From contig UCAU01000001.1 in assembly GCA_900470445.1 (NCBI GenBank), forward strand, positions 33,864 through 97,863: a DNA stretch of 64,000 bases. Reading direction: 5' to 3'. The notes under the pieces were generated by a model, which worked only from the letters and a program-made list of their open reading frames with translations, did not search any database and was not told where the DNA came from. Source of the DNA: Hyphomicrobiales bacterium. Its GTDB lineage: Bacteria > Pseudomonadota > Alphaproteobacteria > Rhizobiales > Devosiaceae. A program made the position numbers and the translations under genes. How positions within the stretch are numbered: position 1 is the first letter of the stretch; each line of letters opens with the position of its first letter. Of this stretch, positions 25,357 to 34,406 are shown piece by piece.

Positions 25357-25373
25357 GCGCCTGAGGCGCTTTC
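25357..25373 (+). terminator. weak intrinsic terminator after lipoprotein gene
   Basis: GCGCC at 25357-25361 and GGCGC at 25365-25369 form a 5-bp stem with a TGA loop, followed by TTTC. The stem is short. A second GC hairpin (CACCGCC-TGA-GGGCGGTG) lies about 60 nt later, also without a U-tract. Confidence 0.4.
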
Positions 25374-25541
25374 GGGCTAAAAACTCCGTTATGTGCAGAA
25401 CCGCATTCTTTTCCATTCGCATCCGCACCGCCTGAGGGCGGTGTCGACCCATGACTATACGTGCGGCTGCTAAGCGGCCGGCGTAAGTGCATGCGGGGTT
25501 CTGGCCGAAGGCTGTGCGCCCGAACTCCGAAACCGGCGCCG

Positions 25542-25577
25542 TCTCATCTCTCGAACAGCTTTTCGAGACAAATGAGA
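25542..25577 (+). promoter_or_regulatory. hairpin immediately before a methyltransferase start
   Basis: TCTCGAA pairs with TTCGAGA around a 6-nt loop, and the outer TCTCAT pairs with ATGAGA beyond a 1x3 internal loop. The structure ends 6 nt before the ATG at 25584, so it would cover the ribosome-binding region. It could control translation or be an operator. Confidence 0.45.
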
Positions 25578-25583
25578 CCATCC

Positions 25584-26342
25584 ATGAAAAAGAATCTGAA
25601 CCGCTCGCAGAGCTGGGACGCCGTCGCCCATTGGTATGCCGGCTGGACCGGCACCAATGGCAGCCGCTATCACCGCATGCTCGCTGTGCCACTGCTGCTC
25701 GAATTGCTCGCGCCCAAGCGGGGTGAGCATATTGCCGACCTGGGCTGTGGCCCAGGCGTTCTGGCGCCCCCGATCGCCGAACGCGGCGCCGGCTTTGTCG
25801 GTGTCGATCTGTCGCCAAGGTTGATTGCCGATGCGCGACGCAATCACGGCAGGGTGGGGCGCTTTCTCGTCGGCGACGTCACCCGCCTGCCACGGCATGC
25901 CGATTTGCCCGAAGCCGGCTTCGATGCCGCCTGCTTCCTGCTGTCCATCCAGGACATCAACCCGCTGGATGAGGCTATGGCCAGCGCCGCGCGGCTGCTC
26001 AAACCGGGCGGGAGGCTGGTCATCGTCATGCTGCATCCATGCTTCCGTGTGCCACGGCAAAGCGGCTGGGGTTGGGACGAGGGCGGGGGGCTCAAATTCC
26101 GCCGCCTCGATTCCTACCTGACGCCGCTGGCGGTGCCGATGCAATCGCATGAGGCTGGCACGACGCGCAGCTATCATCGGCCGCTCGGGGCTTATGCCGA
26201 GGCGCTGGCGGCGGCGGGCTTGGCGCTGACGGGGATCAAGGAGGTGAGCGATCTGCCAGCGCAGGGCGATAGCAAGGCGGACCGGCGAGCAGCGGGGGAG
26301 TTTCCGCTGTTCTTGGGGTTGCGGGCGGTGAAGCTGGAATAG
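25584..26342 (+). CDS. class I SAM-dependent methyltransferase
   Basis: A 252-residue methyltransferase of the type-11 family. SAM motif I is IADLGCGPGVLAPPIAERG, followed by the acidic end of strand 2 (FVGVDLSP), motif III-like FDAACFLLSIQDI, and LLKPGGRLVIVMLHP. The substrate is unknown. The ATG at 25584 (MKKNLNRSQSWD) fits the domain; the frame runs open for 41 further codons upstream through the hairpin and is unlikely to be coding. It converges on gcvPB across a strong palindrome. Confidence 0.87.
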   Translation: MKKNLNRSQSWDAVAHWYAGWTGTNGSRYHRMLAVPLLLELLAPKRGEHIADLGCGPGVLAPPIAERGAGFVGVDLSPRLIADARRNHGRVGRFLVGDVTRLPRHADLPEAGFDAACFLLSIQDINPLDEAMASAARLLKPGGRLVIVMLHPCFRVPRQSGWGWDEGGGLKFRRLDSYLTPLAVPMQSHEAGTTRSYHRPLGAYAEALAAAGLALTGIKEVSDLPAQGDSKADRRAAGEFPLFLGLRAVKLE

Positions 26343-26366
26343 GGACTAGGGTTGGGAGGGGATACC

Positions 26367-26405
26367 CCCACATAGCCTCCCCCTGTCAGGGGGAGGCTAT
26401 GTGGG
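26367..26405. repeat. perfect palindromic hairpin, family B copy 1
   Basis: An 18-nt arm starting CCCACATAGCCTCCCCC at 26367 is followed by a GTC loop and its exact reverse complement ending at 26405. It lies between two convergent genes and can act as a bidirectional transcript end. Its core AGCCTCCCCCTG recurs in the element at 31227-31341. Confidence 0.85.
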
Positions 26406-26409
26406 CCGC

Positions 26410-27957
26410 TTATTCCGCCGCCTTCAACGTCTCAGCCGGCCGTTCCCATTTCAAGATCGGCGAGCGGGCAGCCCGGGTTTCGTCCAGGCGACGGCGCGGG
26501 GCTTTCATCGGGGCGGCGGTAAACCGCTCCGTGTTGCCTGCCTTGGCATCAATCGCCAGCTCTTCCATCACGTCGCAGAAGCGGTCCAGCGTCTGCTTGC
26601 TTTCGCTTTCGGTGGGCTCGATCAACATGGCGCCATGCACGACCAGCGGGAAATACATGGTCATGGGGTGGAAGCCCTCGTCGATCAGCGCCTTGGCAAA
26701 ATCGAGCGTGGTGACGCCGGTATCCTTGAGGAAGCTATCGTCGAACAGAGCTTCATGCATGGTCGGGTAATCGCCGAAGGGCACCGAGAAGGCATGCGCG
26801 AGGCGGGCCTTGATGTAATTGGCATTCAGCACCGCATCCTGCGCCGCTTGGGCGAGGCCATCGCCGCCATGGCTGAGCATATAGGTGAGGGCGCGGACAT
26901 ACATGCCCATCTGGCCCTGGAAGGCGGTGATGCGGCCCAGAGCTTCACCCTCGGCATGTTCGACCAATTCCAGGCCGTTGCTGCCCTTGCGCACGAAGGG
27001 CACTGGGGCGAATGGCGCCAGCGCTTCGGAGAGCACCACCGGACCAGCACCGGGGCCGCCGCCGCCATGCGGCGTCGAGAAGGTCTTGTGCAGGTTGATA
27101 TGCATGGCGTCGATGCCGAGATCACCGGGGCGGACGACGCCCATAATGGCGTTGAAATTGGCGCCATCGCAGTAGAAGAACGCGCCGGCCGCATGGACGG
27201 CTTCGGCAATCTCGATCACCTGGGGCTCGAACAGGCCGCAAGTGTTCGGATTGGTCAGCATGATCGCGGCCACTTCGGGCGACAGCGCATCCTTGACCGC
27301 CTGCACATCCACGGTGCCGTCGTCGCGGGCGGGAATTGGCTTTACCGTGTAGCCGAGGAAGGCCGCCGTTGCCGGATTGGTGCCATGGGCGCTTTCGGGC
27401 ACCAGCACGGTCTTGCGATGGCTCTGCCCAGCCGCGTCCTGCGCGGCCTTGATCGCCATCATGCCCAGCAGCTCGCCATGCGCGCCGGCCTTGGGCGTCA
27501 GCGCCACGGCGGCGGTATTGGTCAGCGTCATCAGCCAGTGGCTAAGCTGGTTCATCAGCTCGAGCGCGCCCTGCACGGTCGACACCGGCTGCAACGGATG
27601 GATATCGGAGAAGCCGGGCAGGCGGGCCATTTTCTCGTTGAGCCGCGGATTGTGCTTCATGGTGCACGAGCCCAGCGGATACATGCCGCTATCGATCGAG
27701 TGATTGAGGCGCGACAGGCGCACATAATGGCGCATGGCCTCGGGCTCGGTGAGGCCGGCCAGATCCAGCGGGCTCTTGCGCTCGAAGCCGCCGAGGCGGG
27801 CGATCGAGATCGTCACATCGGGCAGATCAACGCCGGAATGCTCGGTGTCGCCGATTTCAAACAGCAGCGGCTCATTGGGCAGCAGCGCCGAGCCGGACGT
27901 GGAGGCAAAGCCCGAAGTGCCCACGCCGGTGGGGCGGCCCTGATTGTTCATGCTCAT
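26410..27957 (-). CDS. gcvPB: glycine dehydrogenase (decarboxylating) subunit 2
   Basis: C-terminal half of the split P protein, a PLP enzyme that decarboxylates glycine and passes the aminomethyl group to lipoyl-GcvH. The PLP lysine is in [36 protein letters not shown] and [13 protein letters not shown] are family blocks. Length is 515 residues. The ATG at 27957 overlaps the gcvPA stop (ATGA), so the two halves are translated together in equal amounts, as expected for an alpha2-beta2 enzyme. Confidence 0.97.
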   Translation of the reverse strand: MSMNNQGRPTGVGTSGFASTSGSALLPNEPLLFEIGDTEHSGVDLPDVTISIARLGGFERKSPLDLAGLTEPEAMRHYVRLSRLNHSIDSGMYPLGSCTMKHNPRLNEKMARLPGFSDIHPLQPVSTVQGALELMNQLSHWLMTLTNTAAVALTPKAGAHGELLGMMAIKAAQDAAGQSHRKTVLVPESAHGTNPATAAFLGYTVKPIPARDDGTVDVQAVKDALSPEVAAIMLTNPNTCGLFEPQVIEIAEAVHAAGAFFYCDGANFNAIMGVVRPGDLGIDAMHINLHKTFSTPHGGGGPGAGPVVLSEALAPFAPVPFVRKGSNGLELVEHAEGEALGRITAFQGQMGMYVRALTYMLSHGGDGLAQAAQDAVLNANYIKARLAHAFSVPFGDYPTMHEALFDDSFLKDTGVTTLDFAKALIDEGFHPMTMYFPLVVHGAMLIEPTESESKQTLDRFCDVMEELAIDAKAGNTERFTAAPMKAPRRRLDETRAARSPILKWERPAETLKAAE

Positions 27958-29297
27958 GCGAGTTCCTCCGAAAGGGCAGCGCACAGCGCGGCAATATCGG
28001 CGTCGGTGGTGAGTTCGGTGGCGGCCAATACCATGAGATTGGCCACAGACGGGTCGGTCGGCTCCAATCGGCTGACCGGCACACCGGCCAGAATGCCGCG
28101 CTTGGCGAGACGCTCGACGAGCCCTGCGGCAGGCTGCGCGGTGCGGATCGTCATCTCGTTGAAGAAGGTCTTGTTGAGGACCTCGACGCCCGGAACAGAT
28201 GCCAGCGCATCGGCCAGCTTGCAGGCATTGGCGTGGTTGAGGCGGGCCAGGCGGGTGAACCCGGCTTCACCCAATAAGCCCATATGGATCGAGAAGGCCA
28301 GCGCGCATAGCCCCGAATTGGTGCAGATATTGGAGGTCGCCTTTTCGCGGCGGATATGCTGCTCGCGGGTGGACAGCGTCAGCACAAAGCCGCGCTGGCC
28401 ATCGGCATCGACGGTTTCGCCACAGAGGCGACCCGGCATCTGCCGGATGAATTCCTTGCGCGTTGCCATCAGGCCCAGATAGGGGCCGCCGAAGTTGAGC
28501 GCATTGCCGATCGACTGGCCCTCAGCCACCACGATATCGGCGCCCAGCGCGCCGGGGGCTTCGAGCAGGCCGAGCGAGACGACTTCGGTGATCACCACGA
28601 TCAGCAGGGCGCCCTTGGCATGGGCGGCGTCGGCGGCTGTCTTGATATTGCGCAGATGGCCGTAGAAGTCGGGCGTCTGCACCACGATGGCGGCGGTGGT
28701 CTCGTCGATATGGTCCAGAATATCGCCCTGGCCTTCCGGCGAGGCGGAGAGGATTTCAAGGTCCGCATCGTCCTTGAGATAGGCGCGCACCACATCGCGG
28801 TAATGGGGGTGCAGGCCACCCGACAGGACGATCTTGTTGCGGCGGGTCAGGCGGCGGGCCATCAGCACGGCCTCGGCGGTGCCGGTCGAGCCGTCATAGA
28901 GCGACGCATTCGCGACATCCATGCCGGTGAGCTTGGCCACCTGGGTCTGGAATTCGAACAGCATCTGCAGGGTGCCCTGCGAAATTTCCGGCTGGTAGGG
29001 CGTGTAGGCGGTCAGCCATTCCGAACGCTGGATCAGGTGATCCACCGTCGCCGGAACATGGTGGCGATAGGCCCCCGCACCAACGAAGAACGGGCCATCG
29101 GCGCCGGCATGGTTCTTGGCGGCCAGCGCCTTCATATGCGCTTCGACGAGGAATTCGGGGCTATGGGCGGGCAGGCCGAGATCAAAACTCTTGAGCGCGC
29201 GCGCGGGCACGGCGCTGAATAGGGCATCGATATTGGCCGCGCCGATGACACCGAGCATTTCGGCGCGTTCGTGATCGGAATGGGGGAGGTAGCGCAT
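27954..29297 (-). CDS. gcvPA: glycine dehydrogenase (decarboxylating) subunit 1
   Basis: N-terminal half of the split P protein, 447 residues, PLP fold type I without the catalytic lysine. Typical segments are [55 protein letters not shown], and [14 protein letters not shown]. It forms the heterotetramer with GcvPB. It follows gcvH by 65 bp in the riboswitch-controlled operon. Split P proteins occur in some alphaproteobacteria, whereas many relatives carry a single fused gcvP. Confidence 0.97.
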   Translation of the reverse strand: MRYLPHSDHERAEMLGVIGAANIDALFSAVPARALKSFDLGLPAHSPEFLVEAHMKALAAKNHAGADGPFFVGAGAYRHHVPATVDHLIQRSEWLTAYTPYQPEISQGTLQMLFEFQTQVAKLTGMDVANASLYDGSTGTAEAVLMARRLTRRNKIVLSGGLHPHYRDVVRAYLKDDADLEILSASPEGQGDILDHIDETTAAIVVQTPDFYGHLRNIKTAADAAHAKGALLIVVITEVVSLGLLEAPGALGADIVVAEGQSIGNALNFGGPYLGLMATRKEFIRQMPGRLCGETVDADGQRGFVLTLSTREQHIRREKATSNICTNSGLCALAFSIHMGLLGEAGFTRLARLNHANACKLADALASVPGVEVLNKTFFNEMTIRTAQPAAGLVERLAKRGILAGVPVSRLEPTDPSVANLMVLAATELTTDADIAALCAALSEELA

Positions 29298-29362
29298 GGG
29301 GTCTCTCAGGCTTCCAGTTGGCGGCTGACCCCGACCCTGGAGAAAGGCCGGGTTTGCGCGCT

Positions 29363-29728
29363 TTACTTCGTCAGTTCGGCATAGCCGGCATCATCGAGCA
29401 GGCCATCCAGCTCGCTGGCGTCGGCAATGGCAATCTTGAACATCCAACCGGCGGCGGCCGGGTCCTGATTGACGAGACCCGGTTCGCCGGTCAGTGCGTC
29501 ATTGATTTCGGTGACCGTGCCCGACACGGGCGCATAGATTTCGGAGGCGGCCTTGACCGATTCCACGACGGCGGCTTCATCGCCCTTTTTGAACACTTTG
29601 CCGACGCTGGGCAGCTCGACAAAGACGATGTCGCCCAAGGCTTCCTGGGCAAACTGGGTGATGCCAACAATGCCGGTGGCGCCCTCGACGCGGATATATT
29701 CGTGGTCAGGGGTGAACTTGGTGGTCAT
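29363..29728 (-). CDS. gcvH: glycine cleavage system H protein
   Basis: A 121-residue lipoyl carrier shuttling the aminomethyl group from P to T protein. The lipoylated lysine is K59 in [17 protein letters not shown]. The start [16 protein letters not shown] is canonical. It lies 9 bp after gcvT. Confidence 0.98.
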   Translation of the reverse strand: MTTKFTPDHEYIRVEGATGIVGITQFAQEALGDIVFVELPSVGKVFKKGDEAAVVESVKAASEIYAPVSGTVTEINDALTGEPGLVNQDPAAAGWMFKIAIADASELDGLLDDAGYAELTK

Positions 29729-29737
29729 GACGATCCC

Positions 29738-30904
29738 TCAACTGGATGTGGTTTTGCGAAAATAACGATGGGGCACGAAGGGCGTCGGCACCACTTCGGC
29801 GGCCTGGGCACGGCCGCGGACACTGACTTGCAGCCGGGTTCCAGCGGCGACATGGGCGGGGGGCACAAAGCCGAGCGCGATGGCCTTGCCGAGCGAAGGG
29901 GCAAAGCCGCCACTGGTGACGACACCGATTACAGCGCCGGCGCCATCAAGAATTTCGGCGCCTTCGCGGGCCGGGGCACCCTCGACGACAAGACCGACGC
30001 GCTTGCGGGCGGGGCCGTTTTCGCGCTCGGCCAAAATGCGGGCGGCGCCGGGAAAGTCAGCAGCCTCGCGGCGGCGCTTGGAAACTGCAAAGCCCAGATC
30101 CGCTTCAATGGGCGAAATGGTCTCGTTGAGGTCATGCCCATAAAGCGGCAGGCCCGCCTCGAGCCGCAGGCTGTCGCGGGCGCCCAGGCCAATCGGCTTG
30201 ACGCGCTCATCGGCCAGCAAAGTGTCCCAGAAAGCTTTGGCTATGCTGGCTGGCGCCAGGATTTCAAAGCCATCCTCGCCGGTATAGCCCGAGCGGGAAA
30301 TGATCAGTGTCTGCCCGTTCCAATCGAAGGGGCCATATTGCATGAAGCCTAGTTCCACCACGCCCGGCAGCAGCGCTGCCAGCACGTCGACGGCTTCCGG
30401 CCCCTGCAGCGCCAGCAGCGCGCCGTCATCGGCGCGGGTCAGCTTGGCGCGGTCGCCGGCAGCCTCCGCGATATGGGCGAAGTCGGCATCCTTGGTGCCA
30501 GCATTGACCACGATATAGAGCGAGCCGGGGAAGCGGGGCGAGCGGGCGACCATCAGGTCGTCCATGGCGCCGCCTTCGGCATTGAGCAGCAGCGTGTAGC
30601 GAATCTGACCGGGCTTGAGCCCGGCAATGTCGCCGCAAATCAGCGGCTCGATGATTGCCGCAATGGCCGCGTGATCGGCCTCGGCGTCGCCGGTTCGGGT
30701 GCTCAGTTCGAGAAAGCTTGGGCCCATATGGCTGACATCGAACAGGCCGGCATGTTCGCGCGTCCATTTGTGCTCGGCCATGATGCCCGAGGCATATTGC
30801 ACGGGCAGCGAATAGCCGCCGAACGGCACCATGCGGCCACCGGCGGCAATCTGCTGCTCATAAAGCGGCGTGGTCTTGAGAGTTTCGGCGGAGGTTTGGG
30901 CCAT
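29738..30904 (-). CDS. gcvT: glycine cleavage system T protein (aminomethyltransferase)
   Basis: A 388-residue folate enzyme that releases ammonia from aminomethyl-GcvH and forms 5,10-methylene-THF. The N-terminal MVPFGGYSLPVQYASGIMAEHKWTREHAGLFDVSHMG contains the conserved Asp of the active site region. ISRSGYTGEDGFEI and GARDSLRLEAGLPLYGHDLNE follow. I used the ATG at 30904; a TTG sits directly before it. First gene of the operon, preceded by a tandem glycine riboswitch. Confidence 0.97.
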   Translation of the reverse strand: MAQTSAETLKTTPLYEQQIAAGGRMVPFGGYSLPVQYASGIMAEHKWTREHAGLFDVSHMGPSFLELSTRTGDAEADHAAIAAIIEPLICGDIAGLKPGQIRYTLLLNAEGGAMDDLMVARSPRFPGSLYIVVNAGTKDADFAHIAEAAGDRAKLTRADDGALLALQGPEAVDVLAALLPGVVELGFMQYGPFDWNGQTLIISRSGYTGEDGFEILAPASIAKAFWDTLLADERVKPIGLGARDSLRLEAGLPLYGHDLNETISPIEADLGFAVSKRRREAADFPGAARILAERENGPARKRVGLVVEGAPAREGAEILDGAGAVIGVVTSGGFAPSLGKAIALGFVPPAHVAAGTRLQVSVRGRAQAAEVVPTPFVPHRYFRKTTSS

Positions 30905-30963
30905 CAACGCTTCCCGGAAATGAACAAGGCGACACGACTACACTCGCCTTGCGGCGAATTCCG

Positions 30964-31145
30964 TGCCCCCTCTGTCCTCATCACCTGAGAGATTTCCCGG
31001 CTGAGCGCCGGTTGCTCCTTCGGTGGGACCTGGCGCTGTGCCGGTCCGCTTTCCAGAGTTGTAGCTGTGCTGCGGTCCTTTTGCCTGAGAGTTTCCGGGG
31101 CGGTTGCTCCTTCGGCGCTGGAGAAAATCCAATCTCTCCCGCAGT
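30964..31145 (-). promoter_or_regulatory. tandem glycine riboswitch
   Basis: Two aptamers are read on the - strand. Each has the conserved CCGAAGGAGCAA (complements at 31104-31115 and 31012-31023) followed by a CTCTCAGG word (complements at 31084-31091 and 30984-30991). The first aptamer opens with GGGAGAGATT near 31140; the second opens with CTCTGGAAAG near 31058 and closes with ACAGAGGGG near 30966. Glycine binding turns on gcv expression in studied cases. The gcvT ATG lies about 60 nt downstream. Confidence 0.95.
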
Positions 31146-31151
31146 GAGGGC

Positions 31152-31180
31152 ACCATGGTGGAGATTCTGAGGGGCGTCAA
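31152..31180 (-). promoter_or_regulatory. probable promoter of the gcv operon
   Basis: On the - strand TTGACG, a 17-nt spacer and CATGGT lie just ahead of the first glycine aptamer. The -35 is good and the -10 is poor. The predicted start of transcription would fall at the 5' edge of the riboswitch, which supports the choice. Confidence 0.5.
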
Positions 31181-31226
31181 TCGTGGGCGTGGATATGGGC
31201 ACAGTGATTTGTAGGGAGGTCCCGGA

Positions 31227-31341
31227 TACCCCCTCCTAGCCTCCCCCTGATAGGGGGCGGGATCTCTCCGCTCTTGGGGCTCGATCGAGTTCTAACCACA
31301 AGGCGGTCCCTCCCCCTATCAGAGGGAGGCTAGGAGGGGTA
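31227..31341. repeat. long inverted repeat, family B copy 2
   Basis: Arms of about 30 nt at 31227-31257 and 31312-31341 are reverse complements apart from one mismatch and a 1-nt gap. Each arm carries its own small hairpin (CCTCCCCCTGATAGGGGG), and a 54-nt core lies between. It sits between the gcv leader and the end of the F0 operon. It is non-coding, with a MITE-like layout but no target-site duplication that I could confirm. Confidence 0.8.
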
Positions 31342-31360
31342 CTCCGATCCCCGCCCAAAC

Positions 31361-31389
31361 AAAAAAAGGGCGGACCTTGCGGCCCGCCC
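31361..31389 (-). terminator. Rho-independent terminator of the F0 operon
   Basis: On the - strand GGGCGGGCC and GGTCCGCCC pair (one G-T) around GCAA and are followed by TTTTTTT. It lies about 27 bp after the stop of the last gene (subunit b). Confidence 0.9.
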
Positions 31390-31415
31390 TCAAAACTTAA
31401 ATCTGACCCGAACGC

Positions 31416-31901
31416 TTAGTTCAGCTTATTGCCCACATCGGCAATGGCGCGGTCGACGACTTGGCCGCCCTTTTTGGCCATTTCCTCGGTCAGCACGGCG
31501 CGGGCTGCTTCGATGGCGACATCGGCGGAGCGGGCGCGCACTTCGGAAATTGCCTGGGCCTCGGCCTGGGCGATCTTGGCTTCCACGGCGCGGGCGCGGC
31601 GGGTAACGAGGTCGGCCAGCGAAGCCTGGGCTTCGGCGGTCAGGCGCACAGCTTCTTCCTTGGCGGCGGCAATGATGCCCTCGGCCTCGGATTCGGCAGC
31701 GACGCGCTTCTGCTCATATTCGACCAACAGGGCCGCGGCTTCTTCGCGCAGCTTCTTGGCGGCTTCGAGTTCGTCTGCAATCTGCTGGATGCGCTTGTCG
31801 AGCATCTTGCCGATAACCCGCGGCACGCCGAAATAGGTGATCAGCGCCAGGAACAGCACGAGCCCGACAGTGGCCCAGAAGCTATTGTCCATCCATTCCA
31901 T
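31416..31901 (-). CDS. atpF: F0F1 ATP synthase subunit b
   Basis: A 161-residue peripheral stalk subunit. One N-terminal membrane helix (about 8-26, FWATVGLVLFLALITYFGV) is followed by a long charged Ala/Glu-rich coiled coil that reaches F1. It is the last gene of the operon, 5 bp after the b' gene. Alphaproteobacteria carry b and b' as a heterodimer; this shorter copy with the acidic coil is assigned b by order and length. A strong terminator follows. Confidence 0.93.
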   Translation of the reverse strand: MEWMDNSFWATVGLVLFLALITYFGVPRVIGKMLDKRIQQIADELEAAKKLREEAAALLVEYEQKRVAAESEAEGIIAAAKEEAVRLTAEAQASLADLVTRRARAVEAKIAQAEAQAISEVRARSADVAIEAARAVLTEEMAKKGGQVVDRAIADVGNKLN

Positions 31902-31906
31902 CAGGC

Positions 31907-32548
31907 TTACTCCTTGCTCGCCTTGGCCACGGCGGCCTTGACGTTCTCGCTCGGAATATCGCCGACGAGCTGGGTGACGACGGTCTGTGCCGTTTCAGCG
32001 GCAATCTCGTCGACATGGGTCATGGCTTCGGCCTTGGTGGTGGCGATGCGCGCTTCGGCAGTCGCAATCTTGGCGGAAAGATCGGCTTCCACGGCCTGGC
32101 GCTTGCTGGCCAGTTCGGTCTTGATCGCGTCGCTGGTCTGGGCGGCGATGCCCTGGGCCTTGGACTTGGCGTCGGCCAGGGCTGCCTCATAGGCAGCAAT
32201 GGCGGCGTCGGTCTTCTGGCGGCTGGCATCGGCGGCGGCCAGGTCTGCGTCGATCTTGGCCTTGCGGTCGGCCAGGATGGAGCCGACGCGGGGCAGGGCC
32301 ACCTTGCTCATCAGCAGATAGAGCGCGGCAAAGCTGATCGCCAGCCACAGCAATTGCGAGGGGAAGGTCGCCGGGTCGAATGGCGGGAAGATGTCCGAAC
32401 CATGCTCGCCGCCATGTGCCTCGGTGGTGGCATGGGTATCGGCGGTCGGGTCGGCATGTGCCGGATCGGCATGGGTCGCATCGACCGCGCCATCGACATG
32501 TTCTTCAGCCGGGGCTGCTGCCTCTTGGGCGTAGGCTTGCGTTACCAT
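31907..32548 (-). CDS. atpG: F0F1 ATP synthase subunit b'
   Basis: A 213-residue second stalk subunit. Its N-terminal 50 residues are unusual: rich in His, Ala, Asp and Thr (THADPAHADPTADTHATTEAH) before the membrane helix (about 62-82, FPSQLLWLAISFAALYLLMS), then a long coiled coil. The His/Asp-rich extension faces the periplasm if the helix inserts normally; similar low-complexity extensions occur in other alphaproteobacterial b' proteins. It lies between atpE and atpF. Confidence 0.93.
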   Translation of the reverse strand: MVTQAYAQEAAAPAEEHVDGAVDATHADPAHADPTADTHATTEAHGGEHGSDIFPPFDPATFPSQLLWLAISFAALYLLMSKVALPRVGSILADRKAKIDADLAAADASRQKTDAAIAAYEAALADAKSKAQGIAAQTSDAIKTELASKRQAVEADLSAKIATAEARIATTKAEAMTHVDEIAAETAQTVVTQLVGDIPSENVKAAVAKASKE

Positions 32549-32648
32549 CAGGTGAGGTCCCGTTAAATCCGGTCAGCCGGCGGAAAGCCGGACGATAGAA
32601 TGCAGCCGGGTTGGCCCCGGCTGCAGAAAAGGCATGCAGTCGCGCTTA

Positions 32649-32876
32649 TTAAGCGACGAACAGCAGGATCAGGGCAACCAGGAACGAGAAGATGCCCAGA
32701 GCTTCGGTCATGGCCATACCGAAAATCAGGTTACCGGTCTGGCTCGGAGCAGCCGACGGGTTGCGCAGGGCGCCCGACAGGAAGTTCGAGAAGATGTTCG
32801 ACACGCCCAGGGCAGCGCCGGCCATACCAAGAGTTGCAATACCAGCGCCGATAAACTTTGCGGCTTCAGCATCCAT
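32649..32876 (-). CDS. atpE: F0F1 ATP synthase subunit c
   Basis: A 75-residue proteolipid forming the rotor ring. Two membrane helices are joined by a polar loop (ALRNPSA). The proton-binding carboxylate is E58 in MTEALGIF. The absence of a sodium-site pattern implies H+ coupling. It is separated from atpB by 62 bp and from b' by 100 bp. Confidence 0.98.
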   Translation of the reverse strand: MDAEAAKFIGAGIATLGMAGAALGVSNIFSNFLSGALRNPSAAPSQTGNLIFGMAMTEALGIFSFLVALILLFVA

Positions 32877-32938
32877 TTTTGTAGTCCTTTCAAGGGTCGT
32901 AGTTTGCCGGCGGGGCCCGCCGTTGAGGGACTCAACGC

Positions 32939-33712
32939 TCAGTGTGAAGGGTGAACCGCGTCGTTGAGATACATCGAAGTCAGAACTGCAAACACATAGG
33001 CCTGCACTGCTGCAACGAGGAATTCGAGGGCTGTCAGCGCCACCGTCATGAACAGTGGCAGGATCGCACCCAGCCAGCCGAGGAAGCCGGCGGCGCCCAG
33101 GCTCACCACGAAACCGGCAAACACCTTGAGGGTGATGTGGCCAGCCAGGATGTTGCCGAACAGTCGGACGGACAGGCTGATCGGGCGGGACAGGAAGGAG
33201 ATGATTTCGATCGGCACCACGATCGGCAGCACATAGGCCGGCACGCCCGAGGGGACGAAAAGCTTGAGGAACTTGAAGCCGTGACGGACAAAACCGTAGA
33301 TCACGACTACGCTCATCACCAGCAAGGCCAGAGCCACAGTGACGATGATGTGGCTGGTGACGGTGAAGAAATAGGGGATCATGCCGAACATGTTGGCGGT
33401 CAGCACGAAGGCAAACAGCGAGAACACGAAGGGGAAGAATTTCATGCCTTCGGTGCCAGCCGAGCTGCGCAACATATTGGCCACGAATTCATAGGCTAGT
33501 TCGCCCGTGAGTTGCAGCCTCGAAGGCACCAACTGCTTGCGGCTCGAGGCCAGCAGCACGAAAGTGGTAATTGCCAAAACCGTCAGCACCATAAAGAGCG
33601 ACGAATTGGTGAAGGACAGGTTCAGCCCGCTGCCTGCGGTGCCATCGCCACCCACATGGATGGGGATCATGTCCTCGATGACAAACTGGTGGATCGGGTC
33701 AGTACCGGCCAA
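32939..33712 (-). CDS. atpB: F0F1 ATP synthase subunit a
   Basis: A 257-residue membrane subunit carrying the proton half-channels. The essential arginine lies in [16 protein letters not shown], and the C-terminal helix has [25 protein letters not shown]. The N-terminus ([11 protein letters not shown]) is typical. Translation appears to begin at a TTG at 33712, with AAGGGG seven bases upstream. It follows atpI by 24 bp. Confidence 0.97.
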   Translation of the reverse strand: MAGTDPIHQFVIEDMIPIHVGGDGTAGSGLNLSFTNSSLFMVLTVLAITTFVLLASSRKQLVPSRLQLTGELAYEFVANMLRSSAGTEGMKFFPFVFSLFAFVLTANMFGMIPYFFTVTSHIIVTVALALLVMSVVVIYGFVRHGFKFLKLFVPSGVPAYVLPIVVPIEIISFLSRPISLSVRLFGNILAGHITLKVFAGFVVSLGAAGFLGWLGAILPLFMTVALTALEFLVAAVQAYVFAVLTSMYLNDAVHPSH

Positions 33713-33736
33713 AACAGAGCCCCTTGCGCGTCGTCA

Positions 33737-34126
33737 TCAGTGTTCAATCCGCTTGTCGTCTTCCGCGTCAGGCTTGGGCCCAGGCGGGGGAGGCGATGCG
33801 GCATTCAATTCGGCCACCGCTCGGGTGACATTGAGTATTCCAGCGGCAAAACCCATCATGAACATGATGAGCAATCCCCAGGGGCTGGTGCCCAGTCCAA
33901 GATCGATCAGGTAGCCGAGAATGCCCCCTATCACGATCGCCGCCACGAATTCGGTGCCGATGCGCATGCCGCGCGCCATACCGCTCGTGTCGTGGGAACC
34001 ATTCGCCAAGGCTCTATTGTCCTCGGCTGCGCGGCTCCGCTTGGCAGAGGCAATACGCGATGCGAGATCGCGCGTCACCCCATCAGCGCCACTATCCTGG
34101 CCTTTGGTATCTTGCGGTTTTGCCAT
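33737..34126 (-). CDS. atpI: ATP synthase protein I
   Basis: A 129-residue membrane protein at the head of the F0 operon. A charged cytoplasmic N-terminal half is followed by two helices (about 60-78 and 86-106) holding the AtpI pattern GTEFVAAIVIGGILGYLIDLGLGTSPWGLLIMFMMGFAAG. AtpI helps c-ring assembly and possibly Mg2+ supply. The first gene after a clear promoter. Confidence 0.92.
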   Translation of the reverse strand: MAKPQDTKGQDSGADGVTRDLASRIASAKRSRAAEDNRALANGSHDTSGMARGMRIGTEFVAAIVIGGILGYLIDLGLGTSPWGLLIMFMMGFAAGILNVTRAVAELNAASPPPPGPKPDAEDDKRIEH

Positions 34127-34190
34127 CCGCTCGCTCCCCTCGGCCCGGCTTTGACCCGGGTTTATCCGGGGCGCCTTTTAAGTCGCGCGC

Positions 34191-34219
34191 AACATAGTGG
34201 TGGGGTAACACAGTGTCAA
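34191..34219 (-). promoter_or_regulatory. promoter of the atp F0 operon
   Basis: On the - strand CTTGACA, with TTGACA as -35, is followed after 17 nt by TATGTT as -10. Transcription would begin about 58 bp before the atpI ATG. This is the cleanest sigma-70-type promoter in the window. Confidence 0.75.
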
Positions 34220-34406
34220 GATTCGTCGCGGCGGCGTAATTTGTTGATTTAAAATGGTTTTTTGGCTTTGAGCGGGGGTGCGGCATGCTGTCCACACCCA
34301 AGCGTGGCAAAGTGGAGGCAAGGACGGGGGGATTCTGGGCAATTTTGGGTGATGGGTGGCGCTCGATGAGTGTGGCGAGATCGCACACACGACCACGGCA
34401 GACCGA

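Noticed and set aside
26401..28482. Very long + strand frame across gcvPB and gcvPA
   Set aside because: Antisense to two definite genes; composition is Gln/His/Arg-rich shadow sequence without homology.
31227..31341. Insertion sequence or CRISPR-like array
   Set aside because: Only one pair of arms, no transposase frame and no regular repeat-spacer units.
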